DNA from: Prinia subflava
Taxonomy: Eukaryota > Chordata > Aves > Passeriformes > Cisticolidae
Assembly (NCBI RefSeq): GCF_021018805.1
Contig: NC_086257.1
Location: 16,674,693 to 16,738,692 of the forward strand
Direction of reading: 5' to 3'
DNA: 64,000 nt
The notes under the pieces were generated by a model. It was given only the letters and a program-made list of their open reading frames with translations, was not told the DNA's origin and ran no database searches. The position numbers were made by a program, and so were the translations under genes. Shown here in pieces: positions 25,801-37,560 of this stretch. Every line of letters starts with the position of its first letter. Position 1 is the stretch's first letter.

Positions 25801-28800
25801 TGCAGCACAAATAGAAAAGCTCATGGAAGAAGTGCTTTGGTCTCCAGAGCAGCTTCTTTAAGTGAAAACACAGCTGTGAGGTTTGCAGCCTGTGCTGCTG
25901 TAAGGGCTCATCCAGCCAGCACAGCCAGCACCGCTGCAGTGCTTCCAGCACGCAGGAATTGGGAAATCCATTGTGAACAAGATTGAGTTTGATGGCCTGC
26001 GTGGAGGCAGATGGATGTATTTTTAAGGGGTGAGGTGCCAGAAAACCCTGTGATTACGTTACTGGAGCATGGCTCGTTTTTTGTGGTTTTAAAAGTGAGT
26101 GTCAGGACTTCAGGACTATTTCTTTTTCGGGTCAAAACCGAAGTTTGGGCGGGGCATAAAAACCTGCTCGATGACTAAGTTTATTCTTAAAAAGCTTTCT
26201 AGAGCTTGCTAGAGAGGGGAGCCTTTATTCCAACCCAGAGCAGATACCAGTCTTTTAGGACTTCCATGCAAATGGGGTTAAAACTGATTAAGTGCCCAGG
26301 GTGAAAAAGAAGCCCTGCCTTTCAGGAGACTGTTTTCAGTGTGATCTTAAGATCCAATTCCCTGATTGTTGTCCTGGAGGTTCATATTCTGCCTTGCCTC
26401 CTTGCCCTGGGTGAACTCTTTCTGCTTGAATACCCCCCACATCAGTGGAATTACCTTGTTCCAACCAAGGCTGCCCTTACATCGCCCTACAACTGGGACA
26501 GCTCAAGTCTGTGACCTGGTTCCTCGGCTGAACCGATAATACCTCTCTGACACAGTGCATGTGTAGAGAAAACTTTTCATCTCATGACAAAGGTTCGGTG
26601 CTCAGAGCCAAGGCTGGGAACAGAGGATCCAAGCCAAGCCATTTACTCAAGGGGCATGCAGAATTTGCCCAGTCAGGTCAATATAGGGGCTGGCAGCGTT
26701 TCAGCAGCCAGAAGAGTGCTCCTCATGCTCTTTCCTTGTTGGAGCTACCGGGCTTTATCGCATGACCGAGCCCCGAACTGCTGCAGGTCTAAAGCCTTCT
26801 TTAAAATGATTGTGGCTGCTGGCTGCACTGAAACCCAGGCAAGTCTGGAGGTCTTTGACAATGTGAAGCACTGTTCACTCTTTCTGAAAATCTCTCTTTA
26901 GCCTTGGTGGAAGAAGACTCAAGATGTAGGGAGCTTCCCTAACACCCCCACCAAGGCCGGTCTGCCTGAGTGGGGCATGGGGTCCGCTCTGCACTGAGGG
27001 GCAGCTGCTTCTTCTGCTTCACTGGTGTCTCATATCTGTGCACTGGTTTGGTGTCTGCTCACCTCTGCTGAGGGTGGGATGGGAGCTTTGGGTGCAGATG
27101 AAGCGTGTCAGTGTCTGGCAGATGGGGGAACAACAAGCATCATGCTGCCAGCCAGCTGAATCCTCTGCTGGATTTGAGGATGTAGGAATAGAGAGTGGGA
27201 GTATGTTACTAACCCAAAGAGTGGAGTAATTGTACAAACAAGTGTTATGTGCACACAGCCCTCTGTGGGCTGTGGGCTCAGGAGATGACTTTCCTTGAGG
27301 TGACTTTCCTCAATGAGAGGGCATTGCCTTCACCTTGAGCTTGCAGTATGTGCCACCAAACCTCACCAAGGATCTGTGAGGGCTTCTGTGTGCTGAGTAC
27401 ATTCTCTTGCTCCATTGACCAGTCACAGGATAGTGTACACACCTGCTTGGTGGCTTAAATGAAATGGAGTCAACAGCATCCTGCCCATCAAACAATCTGC
27501 CCCATCCCCTTTGAATTTCAGTGCTCTGCTCTTCTTCTGTTCGGGTGTATTGCAGTTGTGCCTGGTGATGAGTGAGCCTATCTATCACTGTATCCAAAGA
27601 GATCCAAATTACTCCTTTTGACAGCTCTTATTCACACACCTCCCTGCGCCTCTGACATCTCAATTATTGATGGGGCTCTCCTGGTAGGCAGCACTCTGTT
27701 CTCAGCATGGCTGCGTTCCAGCTCCTGTTCCCATTGAGCTCATGCACACACCATGCTGAACGCTTCTTTATGTGCAGAGCCACTGAGGTGGAAAAGGATC
27801 TTTATTAGCCTGTGAGCTCCAGGGCTGCACAACCGAAGGGGGCAGTGCAAGCCAAATCACACCGCAGTTCAGGGCTGGGAAATTTCCTCTCCCCCTCCCC
27901 TCCCAGGGAAGCCCAGCAGAGTCTTGTAAAATGAAATGATTTCATATGTTTAATGGTGAAGATCCCTTGATCTGATGAACCTCCCTTGTGATGGGGGTCA
28001 CCCTGCACTTGCATTTCTCTAAGAAACTTAGGTTGCCCATTGCCCCTGCAGGTATAAAATGCAGTGTTTTTGGGAGCAGTGCTTTTCCCTGTGCTGTGGT
28101 ATTAGCTTATTTGCTGGCTTTACAGCAAGCTCCTTCTGACAATGAACACTGACACACACAAAAAGGAACTTCAAAGCAGCAATGTGGTGTTGGAGCAATG
28201 TTGTCAAATTGGTTAAGAGTTAAAGCTGTGCCAGAGGGGTGATTGCAAAAGACTGCTAGTTTTGTAGGACTTTGTGTATGCAGGAGGTTCTGGATGTCTT
28301 GTGACATTGCTGCAGCAGAAGTCAGATAGAAAGAAGAATGATGAAGTGGTTGATCAGCTTCTGACATCTGTCCCAGCCTCGCCCTGCAGCTTCTGTGATT
28401 CAGAAGTAACCAGAAGTTTGTGTGTAGTGAATGAAGGCAAAAGGAAAGGGCATCTGCTGGAGAAGATAGGACCAGAGAGGAGCAGCATTGTAGGGGTGCA
28501 GAGAGCTGGGAAAGGACATCTGAGTTCTGTTTTTGGAAGTCTTTGACTGCAGGCACTTCATAGATCAGCTGTAGCATGAGAGAAAAAGTCTGTGCTAACC
28601 TTCCAAAGCACTGGGGCGCTGGGAAGCACAAGTGCCTTTGCAGTGAGCAGGGCAGTGTAGAAATGACAGAGTCTGGTCAGTGAAGCTCTCCTGAGGCTCC
28701 AGTGGCAGAGAGGACCCAACTGGCAAGATGTTGAGTGGGTGTGGACAGCCTTGTGAAGCTTAGTAAGAAGCTTACAGTCTGTGCATTCCCATTATGCTCC

Positions 28801-31771
28801 CTGCACAGCTCCCTTCCCTAGCTGCCTTACCTGCTCTCTTTCCACCCTGTGATGAGTTTTGCCTGAGGGCTTTGTGCTCTCTGCAGAGGCCAAATGCCAC
28901 TGAAGGAGCAAAGGCAGCTGGACTGTTGCTGCTAGCTGCACAGTCAGAGCTTGACTGTTCATCTGGGGTCTGTAAGGACTCCTGGTGACAAGCACAGGTC
29001 CCCTCTTCCCCCTCCTGGCTGACCATGACAGTGCATGAGCAGGGCAGATCTGCAGAAGAGCATGGCTTGTGAATCAGTGACAGCACAGCTGCCTTGAGCT
29101 TTGGTTGCTGGGACAGACCTTTAGTTACACATCTCTCTATGTGACAGCCTGACCCTGACCTTTCCCTGAGTGTGGCCCTCTTGTCACCGTGGGTGATGGC
29201 AACGTCCTCTTGCCTGGCAGCATTGACCCAGATGGTCAAGCCCTGTATAGTCCCCATTATCCAGGCCTTGCTGGCACTGGTAGATGATGCAGAGATGGCT
29301 GAGCGTGCCAAGCCGGGTGTGTTTTATTTGTCTGGAATACCAGGAGCAGACAAAGAAGGATTAAAATAACAGAAAGTTGAAAACCCGTTATCTCTGGGAA
29401 CTGTGATCTTTCCTTTTGGGGTAGGCAGGTTCCATGGGACCTCATCCCCCCAGATAGTGGAAAGGTCACTTTCCTGATTGCCCCAGGGCTTTCCCTGGCA
29501 GCCTGCCAAAACAAGGCTGTTTTCCTTCCCAGCCTTTTTCCTTCCTTTTTTCCTTTCTTCCCTCCTCCTGGACTTGTGTCCTTGCACAGAGGTGGTTCCA
29601 CCCTTGAGCTGTGCTGGGCACCCAGAGCCCAGGTTAGCTATAACCAGAGATGCTCAGTTAGTGCAACCCCAAAGCCCACTTAGCTGAGAGCTGCAAACAA
29701 GAGGTTCAAGCACTCCTGAATTTGTCCTAATCAAAATTATTGTTGCAAGTTGCCAAAGCCACAATTTTGCCAAATTTTGCGCTTTCTTTTGTGCTTTGTC
29801 TCCACTGATTCTGTGGTGCAGTGCCTTTTCCACAAAGAAAAGGATCTGGTGGATCTGTATCTGTGATAATTGCTGCCCCTTTGGCCTCAGAGATGCTTCC
29901 TGATAGTCTAGCAGGAAAGCTTTGGAAAAAAGGAAAGCTTTGGCCCAGAAAAAATGGCTTTAAGCAGTTCCCAGTTCCTCCTTCAGTTCCCAAACCAGAG
30001 CAGCTCACATGGGAGGACTCTGCTTATGGAGCACATATGGCCAGCAGGGTGATTGCTTGTCTGCTTGGGGAGGTTCCTTTGTTTCCTGCTGACCCTCTGC
30101 TCCCATGTGGTTGCTGCCATGTGCCATCATAGCACCTGGAGAGGCTGGATCCACAGCCAGGCTTTATGGATCTTGGCCAGAAGAAACATCCCAGCCAGCC
30201 CTGCCATGCACACTGCTCTCCAAAGTGGATCTGAGTGATCTGCTAAGCTGGTGCAAGAAGAGGAGCTGTGGAGAGTATTAAGAGGTCACTGTCTTGACAG
30301 TGGTAGGAACTGTGATTTGTGTACCAAGGACACTCATGTTATGTGTTGCATGAGTTTGTGTTTCAGAATGGCTTACACTGGTAGGGGTGTAGAAGTCAAG
30401 GGAGCTCGGCTGAGTTTGGCCCCAGCCTAGTACTTAACTCACTATTCAAGGTGGTGAATTTTTTGATGATTTCATGGCATGCAGTTTTATTTGGATCAGT
30501 GAGAGCACGATGGGTGACTTTGCTACTCTTTAGGGAAGGGAAAATCAGTGTATCATCTAGTGATTCAGCACACAGGGTTTCTTTTACAGCCTACAGGAGA
30601 AAGATGTTTTAATTCTGTGTTCGTTCCTGAGTAAGCCATTAATTTGAGTTAGCAATTTTCTTGGAGCTCAGAGGAGAGGAGTCTGATCAAGTGCAGTAGC
30701 TCGACACTGCTCTCTCCTCCTTTCCTTGCTTAAAAAGGTCAGGCTCATCATAACAAACCTCCTTTGACTTTTACCCCTTGTAGTGATCTTCCCAGACCAT
30801 TTCAAGAGTCCTGCACAATCCAGCACCAGCAACAGCCCTGCTGATGGTAATCTCTGTGACCCCAAAAAACTGCATGAAGACTGGCAGCTACCTCCTCTAA
30901 AAGACACTGCTGCTCTTACCCTCCCTGCTGGCTCCTGGTCAGGGTCTGCAGCTCTTTAGCTGGGCACAGAGGTTGCACCTCATGGCTGTGAGAACTGGTG
31001 GGACACAGAGCTGGGGGCCAGCAGCCTTCCCCAGGGCAGTGAGGAGCTGCTTGGATGTGCAGGGCTGTTGCTGAACTCAGTTCTGTGCTGTTTTCTAGGC
31101 AGTTCAGTGTATAAAATCGCTGAAGATATTTCCAGCAAAAAAGTCTCCCCACAGAACCATTCTGTTGCTTGTTGAAAGAGGATTAATTTTTCCCCCTTAA
31201 TAAAACAAGCTGTGTTTGAAATCCAAAAACCCTTGCTGAATGCCTTCCTGGAGCTGCAACAAAAGCAGCTTCCAGGTCCCATCATAGCCTGCTGCCGAAG
31301 GCGGATCCAAACTGCAAACCCTTCTAACAGCTCTTTAATAACTCTGCACAGAAGGAAAAATCTGTCACCTTTCCCTCTGTGGTTTCTCCTCTGTTCTAAT
31401 GCACTGGAGGAACGAGATGGAGCCGGGAAAGTTTTCAGAGAAAGACTCGTGGGAACCACAGCTGCCGATGGAGAAACTCATTTCTTTAGTGTCTGAGGGG
31501 AACCGCAATCGCTTTGGTGAGGGGTGGTGTGTGTGGGTGGGTTTGGAGGGGTGAGCTGTTACGACCCGTGCATTTCAGAGGAACCACGAACACTTTATAG
31601 TAACAAAGGGTGGAAAAAGCAAGAGGTTTCTGCAATGCATGTGACTTTTCCCTGAGGTTTGGAACCCCACACTATGTTCCAGGCCATGGTGTTTGCGTGT
31701 CAGCCTTGGTGAGTTAAGCTTTCTCCCACAAGCCTTAAAGTTGCTATAATGACCAAGTCCCTAAAATGTTG

Positions 31772-31826
31772 CTTTTTTTTTTTCTCTCTCTCTTTTCATT
31801 GTCCACACCCCTTCTCCTCTGTGCAG
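31772..31826 (+). promoter_or_regulatory. DIS3L2: extended polypyrimidine tract and 3' splice site
   Basis: A pyrimidine run at 31772-31797 (T11, then alternating CT, then TTTT) is followed by a second pyrimidine-rich stretch, ccccttctcctctgtgcag, that ends at the exon boundary. The long tract fits efficient recognition of a very short (80-nt) exon isolated between two introns of more than 25 kb. The (CT)n-rich part is also the kind of sequence bound by PTB-family splicing regulators, but regulation is inferred, not shown. Confidence 0.65.
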
Positions 31827-31906
31827 ATGAAGCTCTCGTTTACCTTGGACCAGGAGAGTGGGATGCCTCAGGGCTGTTACATCTATCAGTACCGGGACAG
31901 CAACAG
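31827..31906 (+). CDS. DIS3L2: DIS3L2 short coding exon, RNB domain (third exon in window)
   Basis: This 80-nt exon encodes 26 residues plus two bases of a split Arg codon, beginning [15 protein letters not shown] and ending QYRDSN. The first ATG is an in-frame Met where human DIS3L2 has Leu; it is not a translation start. The segment matches about residues 554-580 of human DIS3L2 (KLxFTLDxExGxPQGCxIYxYRxSN) and contributes to the RNB barrel around the RNA channel. The final AG joins the first G of the next exon to make AGG. The acceptor ctctgtgcag and donor cag|gtaagt are both near consensus. Introns of 25.3 and 26.9 kb flank it. Skipping it would remove 80 nt and shift the frame. Confidence 0.97.
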
Positions 31907-34900
31907 GTAAGTGCTGTGGGAGATTACACACAGCAAACACGGGAAGGGGCAATGAAAGGAGACTGCCCTGCCTTCTGAAAAAGGGATCACAACTGCTTGT
32001 AGCACTTAAAAGTAGATTAAAGAAGGCCTCAGGCTTGACCTGAAACTGGGAACAGCTCCTGTAAAGGCCAGATTCTTTAAAATGCACAAGGCCCTGCAGC
32101 CCCCTTTTTTTTCCTCTGGCTTTTAAAAGCTGGTTTTATTTGTCTAAAAGGCCTCTTCTTGAGTACCTCAGGCTCTGACAGAGCTCACCCAGGCTTTTCC
32201 CAGGGGTGTTTGCAACTCACACCCTGCACAGTTGGTGCTGTGGTGACTCTGGGAGCATGGCCTGGGGGAAAGCACCCAAAGGCTGCAGAGGAATTGAAAG
32301 CAGAGCCCTTTAGCTAGACCCACACAGCAGCCCATTCTCTCTGCTGAAGCTCATGGCTGGGTTCACTGAGTGGCCTTTACGGTACCATAGCCCTAGTGCA
32401 GCCACGTGCTCTGTTTTTGTAAAATACTATATGATATTCAAGCTTTAGATGTGTTTGGAGCACAGAGTTCTCTATTTCTAGGTATTCTGCCTATTTTTAC
32501 TAGCTGCTGTAGTGAATTGGCACCCAAGATGTTTTTATTTCAAATCACATTCTCATTATCAAATTGACAGCAGCAGCAGAGTTCAGGATATTTCTGTGTT
32601 CGCCCTGAATACCAGCATGTCATAAATCCATGGCCTGTTACTCCACCCATGTAGTTCTGCTTCTTGCCAGTTATTCAAGTTAACCTAAAAAACCAGAGTA
32701 TATGAAATTGTCAATGAACAGAACAGTCTGTAATTAGATCTGCTCAGAAACTCCAACAAGAACAATCCCAGCAAGGAAGAAGGACATCTGCAAATGCACA
32801 GAGCAGTGTCTTAGCTGAGAAATCTTAATATTTAAACAAGAAGGGAGATTATTTGTGGCTGTGGGTGGGTGATTAGCACGTGGTACATGGTCCCATCCCA
32901 GGTATCCCTGCCCCAGAGCCTTGCATGAGCAGAGCTGGCACCTCCAGCACCACCAAGCTCACAGGGCAACGTGCAGCTCAGCACCAAAGCACAAAATCAA
33001 CAAGGGAAGAGCATTTGTTTTTTAAGGGTTTTAAAGGCAGTGGCACACAATGGACAGTGAGGAAAAGAAACCCCCTAGACCTGCTGGGCTTTGTTAAGGA
33101 TGTTTATAGACCAGTGTTTCTAATTGTGTGGTGTATATCTCAAAAATCAGCAGCTGTGGTTTTTCTGCCACAGACCCTCCTCTCCCCAGGCTCCAGTGGG
33201 TGTTTTCTGCCATTGTTTGAGGAAGCTCCAGGGACATGAGTAGAACTATTTTGTTTAAGTGCTAAGGCCAGTAGCAGTTCCTCTTGGAAACCTTGCTGTT
33301 AGCTGTGAGAAGCCCAGTGTGTGTCATGTTAACAGCTGTTGACTGAGAGATGTATGTGTGTGTCCTGTGTTTCTGGCAAGCATGGGAGCTGAGCCACCTG
33401 GGCCATGCCAGCCAGGATCATGGCTTGAAAAAATACATTGTGGGCAGGATGAGTGCAATTGCAAATAAATCCAGACTTTGGGTGGATTTGCCTGACACAT
33501 CCAAACTGCAATTACACCTCCATGCAGTCCTCCGTACTTTGTATTTCATAGCTTGCTTGTCCAACCTGGGGAGAGCAGGATCTCATTTCCCAGGGAGAGC
33601 CTTGCTATGTTTGCACACACGTTTATCCCCCCAAACCCTGTGAGTGCAGCCCAGCGCTTCCGACAGCCCTTGGCTGGTGAACTGAAGCGTGAAGGTCTGT
33701 GCTACAGCTGACACATTCTTGCAGGTAAAATGCCCTTGAGCTGAACACGTGCTTGGTCCTGGTTGTACCCTGGGTGATTTTGGAGGAGCTGTGCTGCGGC
33801 TTTGTTAGCAACAAGAACTTTAAATTTGAATAGTGTTGGAAAGCGCCAGACGTGGCTCCTGCTCAGCCAAGCAGAGAGTGTTCTTCTCAAGCACTGGGCC
33901 TGTCTTAGGGTTAATCTGATGTCCATACAGTAACATGGCACTTGTCACATAAGATTTTCCTTACAGTAATTTTCCAGGGTAACTTGTAGGGCTTGTGTTC
34001 TCCCAAGTGTAGTCCGGCTTTGACAGTACCTATCAGGACTCAGAGGGTTACAGCTCTTCTGTCTCCTAAAGATGTAGCCAGAAGCTAAAGCAACATAACC
34101 TTGGTGTCTACATTGTATTTTGAAACCATTTATAGCAGAGAAGAAATACTGGTGACACACTGCAAGCTCATGCATGAGAAAGACTGGAAATGTGCACCCC
34201 AGAGCTCAGTGCCCTCAGCAAAGCATCAGACCTGGGACCTGCTCCAGGCAAAGATTTACAGCAGGCGTGCAGGTGTGTGAAGCTCTTAAGCAGCAGCTTT
34301 AACAGGAGGAACCTGAAGTGATTCTGGCTGGCAGAAGCCCATTCCAACCTGGGGGGTGCCCCCGGTGCCCCAGAGATCTGCACCAGCCAGGCTGTGCATG
34401 TCGAGGCTTGGTGTCACCCTGGTCACTGAAGGAATGTCCCTTCCCCTCCAAGTGGCAAATGCTGTTCCAAGCTGCAGCCAGACGGGGCCACCGGAGAACA
34501 GCGGATATTGGTCTCCCACTTGGAGAACAAAGGACTGCAGCATTGCTGGAAGTGTAATTATCAGAGCAATTAAAAATTCTATTGCTTAGGCTAGAAGTGC
34601 AAGTACCATGCAGGCTCTTACAAGGGCAATCAATTGGAATTTGTTCCCTTTAAAATGATAAAACCTTTGCAAGGAAATGTTGCTGCTCCTGTCAGCTTTC
34701 TGTTGTCTGCTTGCCTGTCTGCAGGAACATTCAAGGGCACAGCACTCACCCGCTCCACTCTTGCACCCTGGGTGCTGAGTACCTTGGGTGGACTGGACTC
34801 AGCAGAACCTTGGAAGTCTTGGAAGCCTTGGATTGAGAGCAAAAGAGGTGCTGAGCAGCCAGCTGCTTGCCCTGCCCTTTGAACCCTTGCTATAATAGAT

Positions 34901-37528
34901 AGATGTCCAGTGGCACTTGATAGTCCCAGTGGCAACTTGGAGCTGTATGGAGGAGTGGGGCTGTCGCTGTCACTGTGGTCACAGGGTTGAGACCAGGGGA
35001 CATAGCTCCTCCTCTTCCTCCTGCTCAGACCTCGGCATTTTCATCCCCTGGGCTACCACTCCTTCCCAGCCTGTCAGTCCTTCCTGGCCCCAGAGGAAGT
35101 GGCTTGCCCTGGCAGAAGGGAGCAGTGTGCTTTCTCATTTTCAAGCCATGTTGCTGAAATTCTCCCTAATGGAGATCAGTCAGTGTAATGGAGGAGCCCC
35201 AGGCTGGTGCTCTGAGCTCTGTGGGACGCTGTCCTGCCAGGGGAGCACTGTGCTGTGACACAGATGGTGACTGTTGCTGGGTGACACTCGGAACAGGAGC
35301 ATACTGTCAACCTTCAGAGGGCCCTAGAGCAGTGACATCAAGGAGGGGACAGCCCTGCCAGATGTCCTGTCAGGTGTTGACACAGCACATGGCAGGTGTT
35401 GACAGTGGGACTGGCGTTCTTTCACTGCCACTCAACACAGGCTGGATTTCTGTGATCTTGCACAGGATCCAATTGCAAAACCCAGCCAGGCAGTAGAAGA
35501 CCATCAAGTTCATTCACATGGCTCATGAATCCTGTCTTACAACATGCAGTCAACCAAGCCCCTGCTCCAGGAATGTGGTACAGGCTGTGCTGGGGAAGCC
35601 CTGGCTTGCCCACTCTGAAACCCGGCATTACTGGTCCTGCTCCTGTGGGCTGCCAGGCAGCAAGAAGGATGAGCTCCATAAAGGTTATGTCTCAGCATGA
35701 AGGACTTCTTCCAGCCTGTGTGCAGGAAGACCCAAAGCCAATTTGAGATCCCCATAGAAGAAATTAATTGTGAGAAGTCCAGTGTCTTTTGGCTGTATCC
35801 AAGAAATAGAAAATGCAATCTGTTCTCCGCACTCACCATCACTATCCATGTGCTTCTCTGGAAATCTCCTTGGCTCTGCCTAGCTATCCACAGCAAGTCT
35901 AACCCTTCAAATGCCTTTGTCTCCCCTCCCAAGACTCTCTGATTACTGCTACCTTGCTCAGATGATGCAGTGCTCGGGGTCTCTGCCATCCCAGACCCAC
36001 CTGGGAGGTGTAAATCCCTGTCACGCATGACACATTTTTGTCCCCAGCTGGTACTTCTCTTAATATGTTTTTCCTGCTCCCTCAGTGAGGTTTTGGTCTG
36101 TTTTTGAGGTCCCTTCCCCACATCCCAGATTCCACCTTTGCCAATAGACCAGCTTAGAGCTCGCCAATGAATTTCATTTTAATTCTGTGCTGCAGCTGCA
36201 GTTTGTGTCAGGATTGTGAATTTGCAGTGGGGGCTTTCATGTTCTCTTCAGAGTAATTTCAAAACCCAAAGGAGCAGCATCTTGCATGGAAGCACTCAGA
36301 GACCTCTTACAAAAGCAGCTTTGGAGTATTGATCACTTTTTCTCTCTGGGGACCCAGAGTGCTGCAGATCAAGCTGCTGTGCAGTGTAGCCACTTGCGGG
36401 CAGCACCACACAACTCTTCAGAATGAGAAGTGAAAAACAGCTCCAGTTGAAAGGAAAAGCGGTGCCCCCTTTTATATAGAGATCAGTGATGTCTGGTACA
36501 TTGGATTATCACTTAAAACACCAGGGCTTCAAATGTCAGGGTGCATGCACTCCTGATGCTGACAGGCTCATGATACATAATGCTGTTTGGGTTACCAAGC
36601 GAGCTCCTCTGTGCAGTCTTTTCATAAGGTGAATGTAATATCTACAGTGATGTACCCAATGTTACATCAAGAGAGCCAACCTATAATTATGCTGGAATTG
36701 TTTGAATGGGTTGTCACTATCACATTAGCTCACTCCATTTATTGCTCCCATTCAGGACTGCAGCAGTTTTGGTGTAAAGAGAGTTTGGGTGGTTTGTTTT
36801 TCCGAAAAAGAGCAAAGCAGAATTGTTTGGAGTTTATTCTTTTTTGCTAGAAGAGCTGTTGACTGGCAGTGTTAGGAAGAAAATATGTAAAGCAGCTGAC
36901 ACAGCTGCTGATTTGCTTTCAGAGATACTTCCCAGGTGTGCAGCTCATGTGTTGGACTTTAGCATGGACTGGTTGTTCTGCAATGAGCTGGCAGGTTTAC
37001 CATAAGATGTTCTGTTCCTTTTGAGAAACTGAGGCTTGCAGAGTGGGTTGTTTACACAAGGAGCTGCTGCACAGCTCCTACAGTCCCTGGGTGCCTGACC
37101 TGCCTTATTACATGGTTGTTTCATGGTACACATCTCAGCAAAGCAGCACTGCTTCTGTTGGTGTAAAGGAACTCCCCTGATGGCATCTGATTTCCCAGTT
37201 AGTGATCATGCTCTGCCCCACTCCCACCTGCAAGGCTAGGGAAGTCTCTTAAAGTGGCATCTTCTCCTGTTTGTCCTGTCTGGTAGACTGGGATTTCATG
37301 GGGGAAATCCATGTAAATGTCCCTTGACATCACAGGCTTGGACAGATGCTTTCTTGCAGCAGTTATTCACCTGAAACTTGTGAAATGCTTTATTTAGGTC
37401 TCAGAACAAAATAAAATTAATGCAATTGCCAGGAAAAAAAAAGAGAAGATAGCACATTGGAATTTTTATTTTGATATCATGTGTTGGTTTTTGTTTCACT
37501 GTTGACACTAAACTTTATACAAGTACTC

Positions 37529-37560
37529 TTCACCTGCCAAGTGCACCTTTCACCTGCCAA
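37529..37560. repeat. short direct repeat with two CACCTG E-boxes
   Basis: The 12-bp word ttcacctgccaa occurs at 37529-37540 and 37549-37560, a 20-bp period. Each copy contains the E-box CACCTG. It may be a chance local duplication. Confidence 0.75.

Larger units (their letters stand above)
6505..31826 (+). other. DIS3L2: DIS3L2 large intron, 25.3 kb
   Basis: The intron runs from gtgagtgagt at 6505 to ...cttctcctctgtgcag ending at 31826. The flanking exons encode adjacent segments (LHLDQ, then MKLSFTLDQ), so no coding exon is missing. The contents are mostly single-copy AT-moderate DNA, a tRNA-derived SINE near 18.5 kb, an 18-bp tandem duplication at 18224-18258, a CpG-elevated patch at about 19050-19420, a T14 run at 10284-10297 and a TTTA microsatellite at 19822-19837. 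Open frames inside it are short, overlap on both strands and show no family similarity, so I annotate no gene. Confidence 0.85.

Noticed and set aside
28107..28631. 174-codon open frame on the minus strand
   Set aside because: Translation resembles no family and the frame is not part of any splice-consistent structure.
28772..29311. 179-codon open frame on the minus strand
   Set aside because: Ser/Ala-rich translation without family motifs and with no retroelement flanks recognised; most likely chance.
31827..31829. ATG at the start of the third exon as a possible translation start
   Set aside because: It directly follows a canonical AG acceptor and the exon is in frame with upstream exons, so it is an internal Met codon.
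35537..36121. 194-codon open frame on the minus strand
   Set aside because: No recognisable domain, no splice or promoter context and no transposase or reverse-transcriptase motif; consistent with chance in intron.
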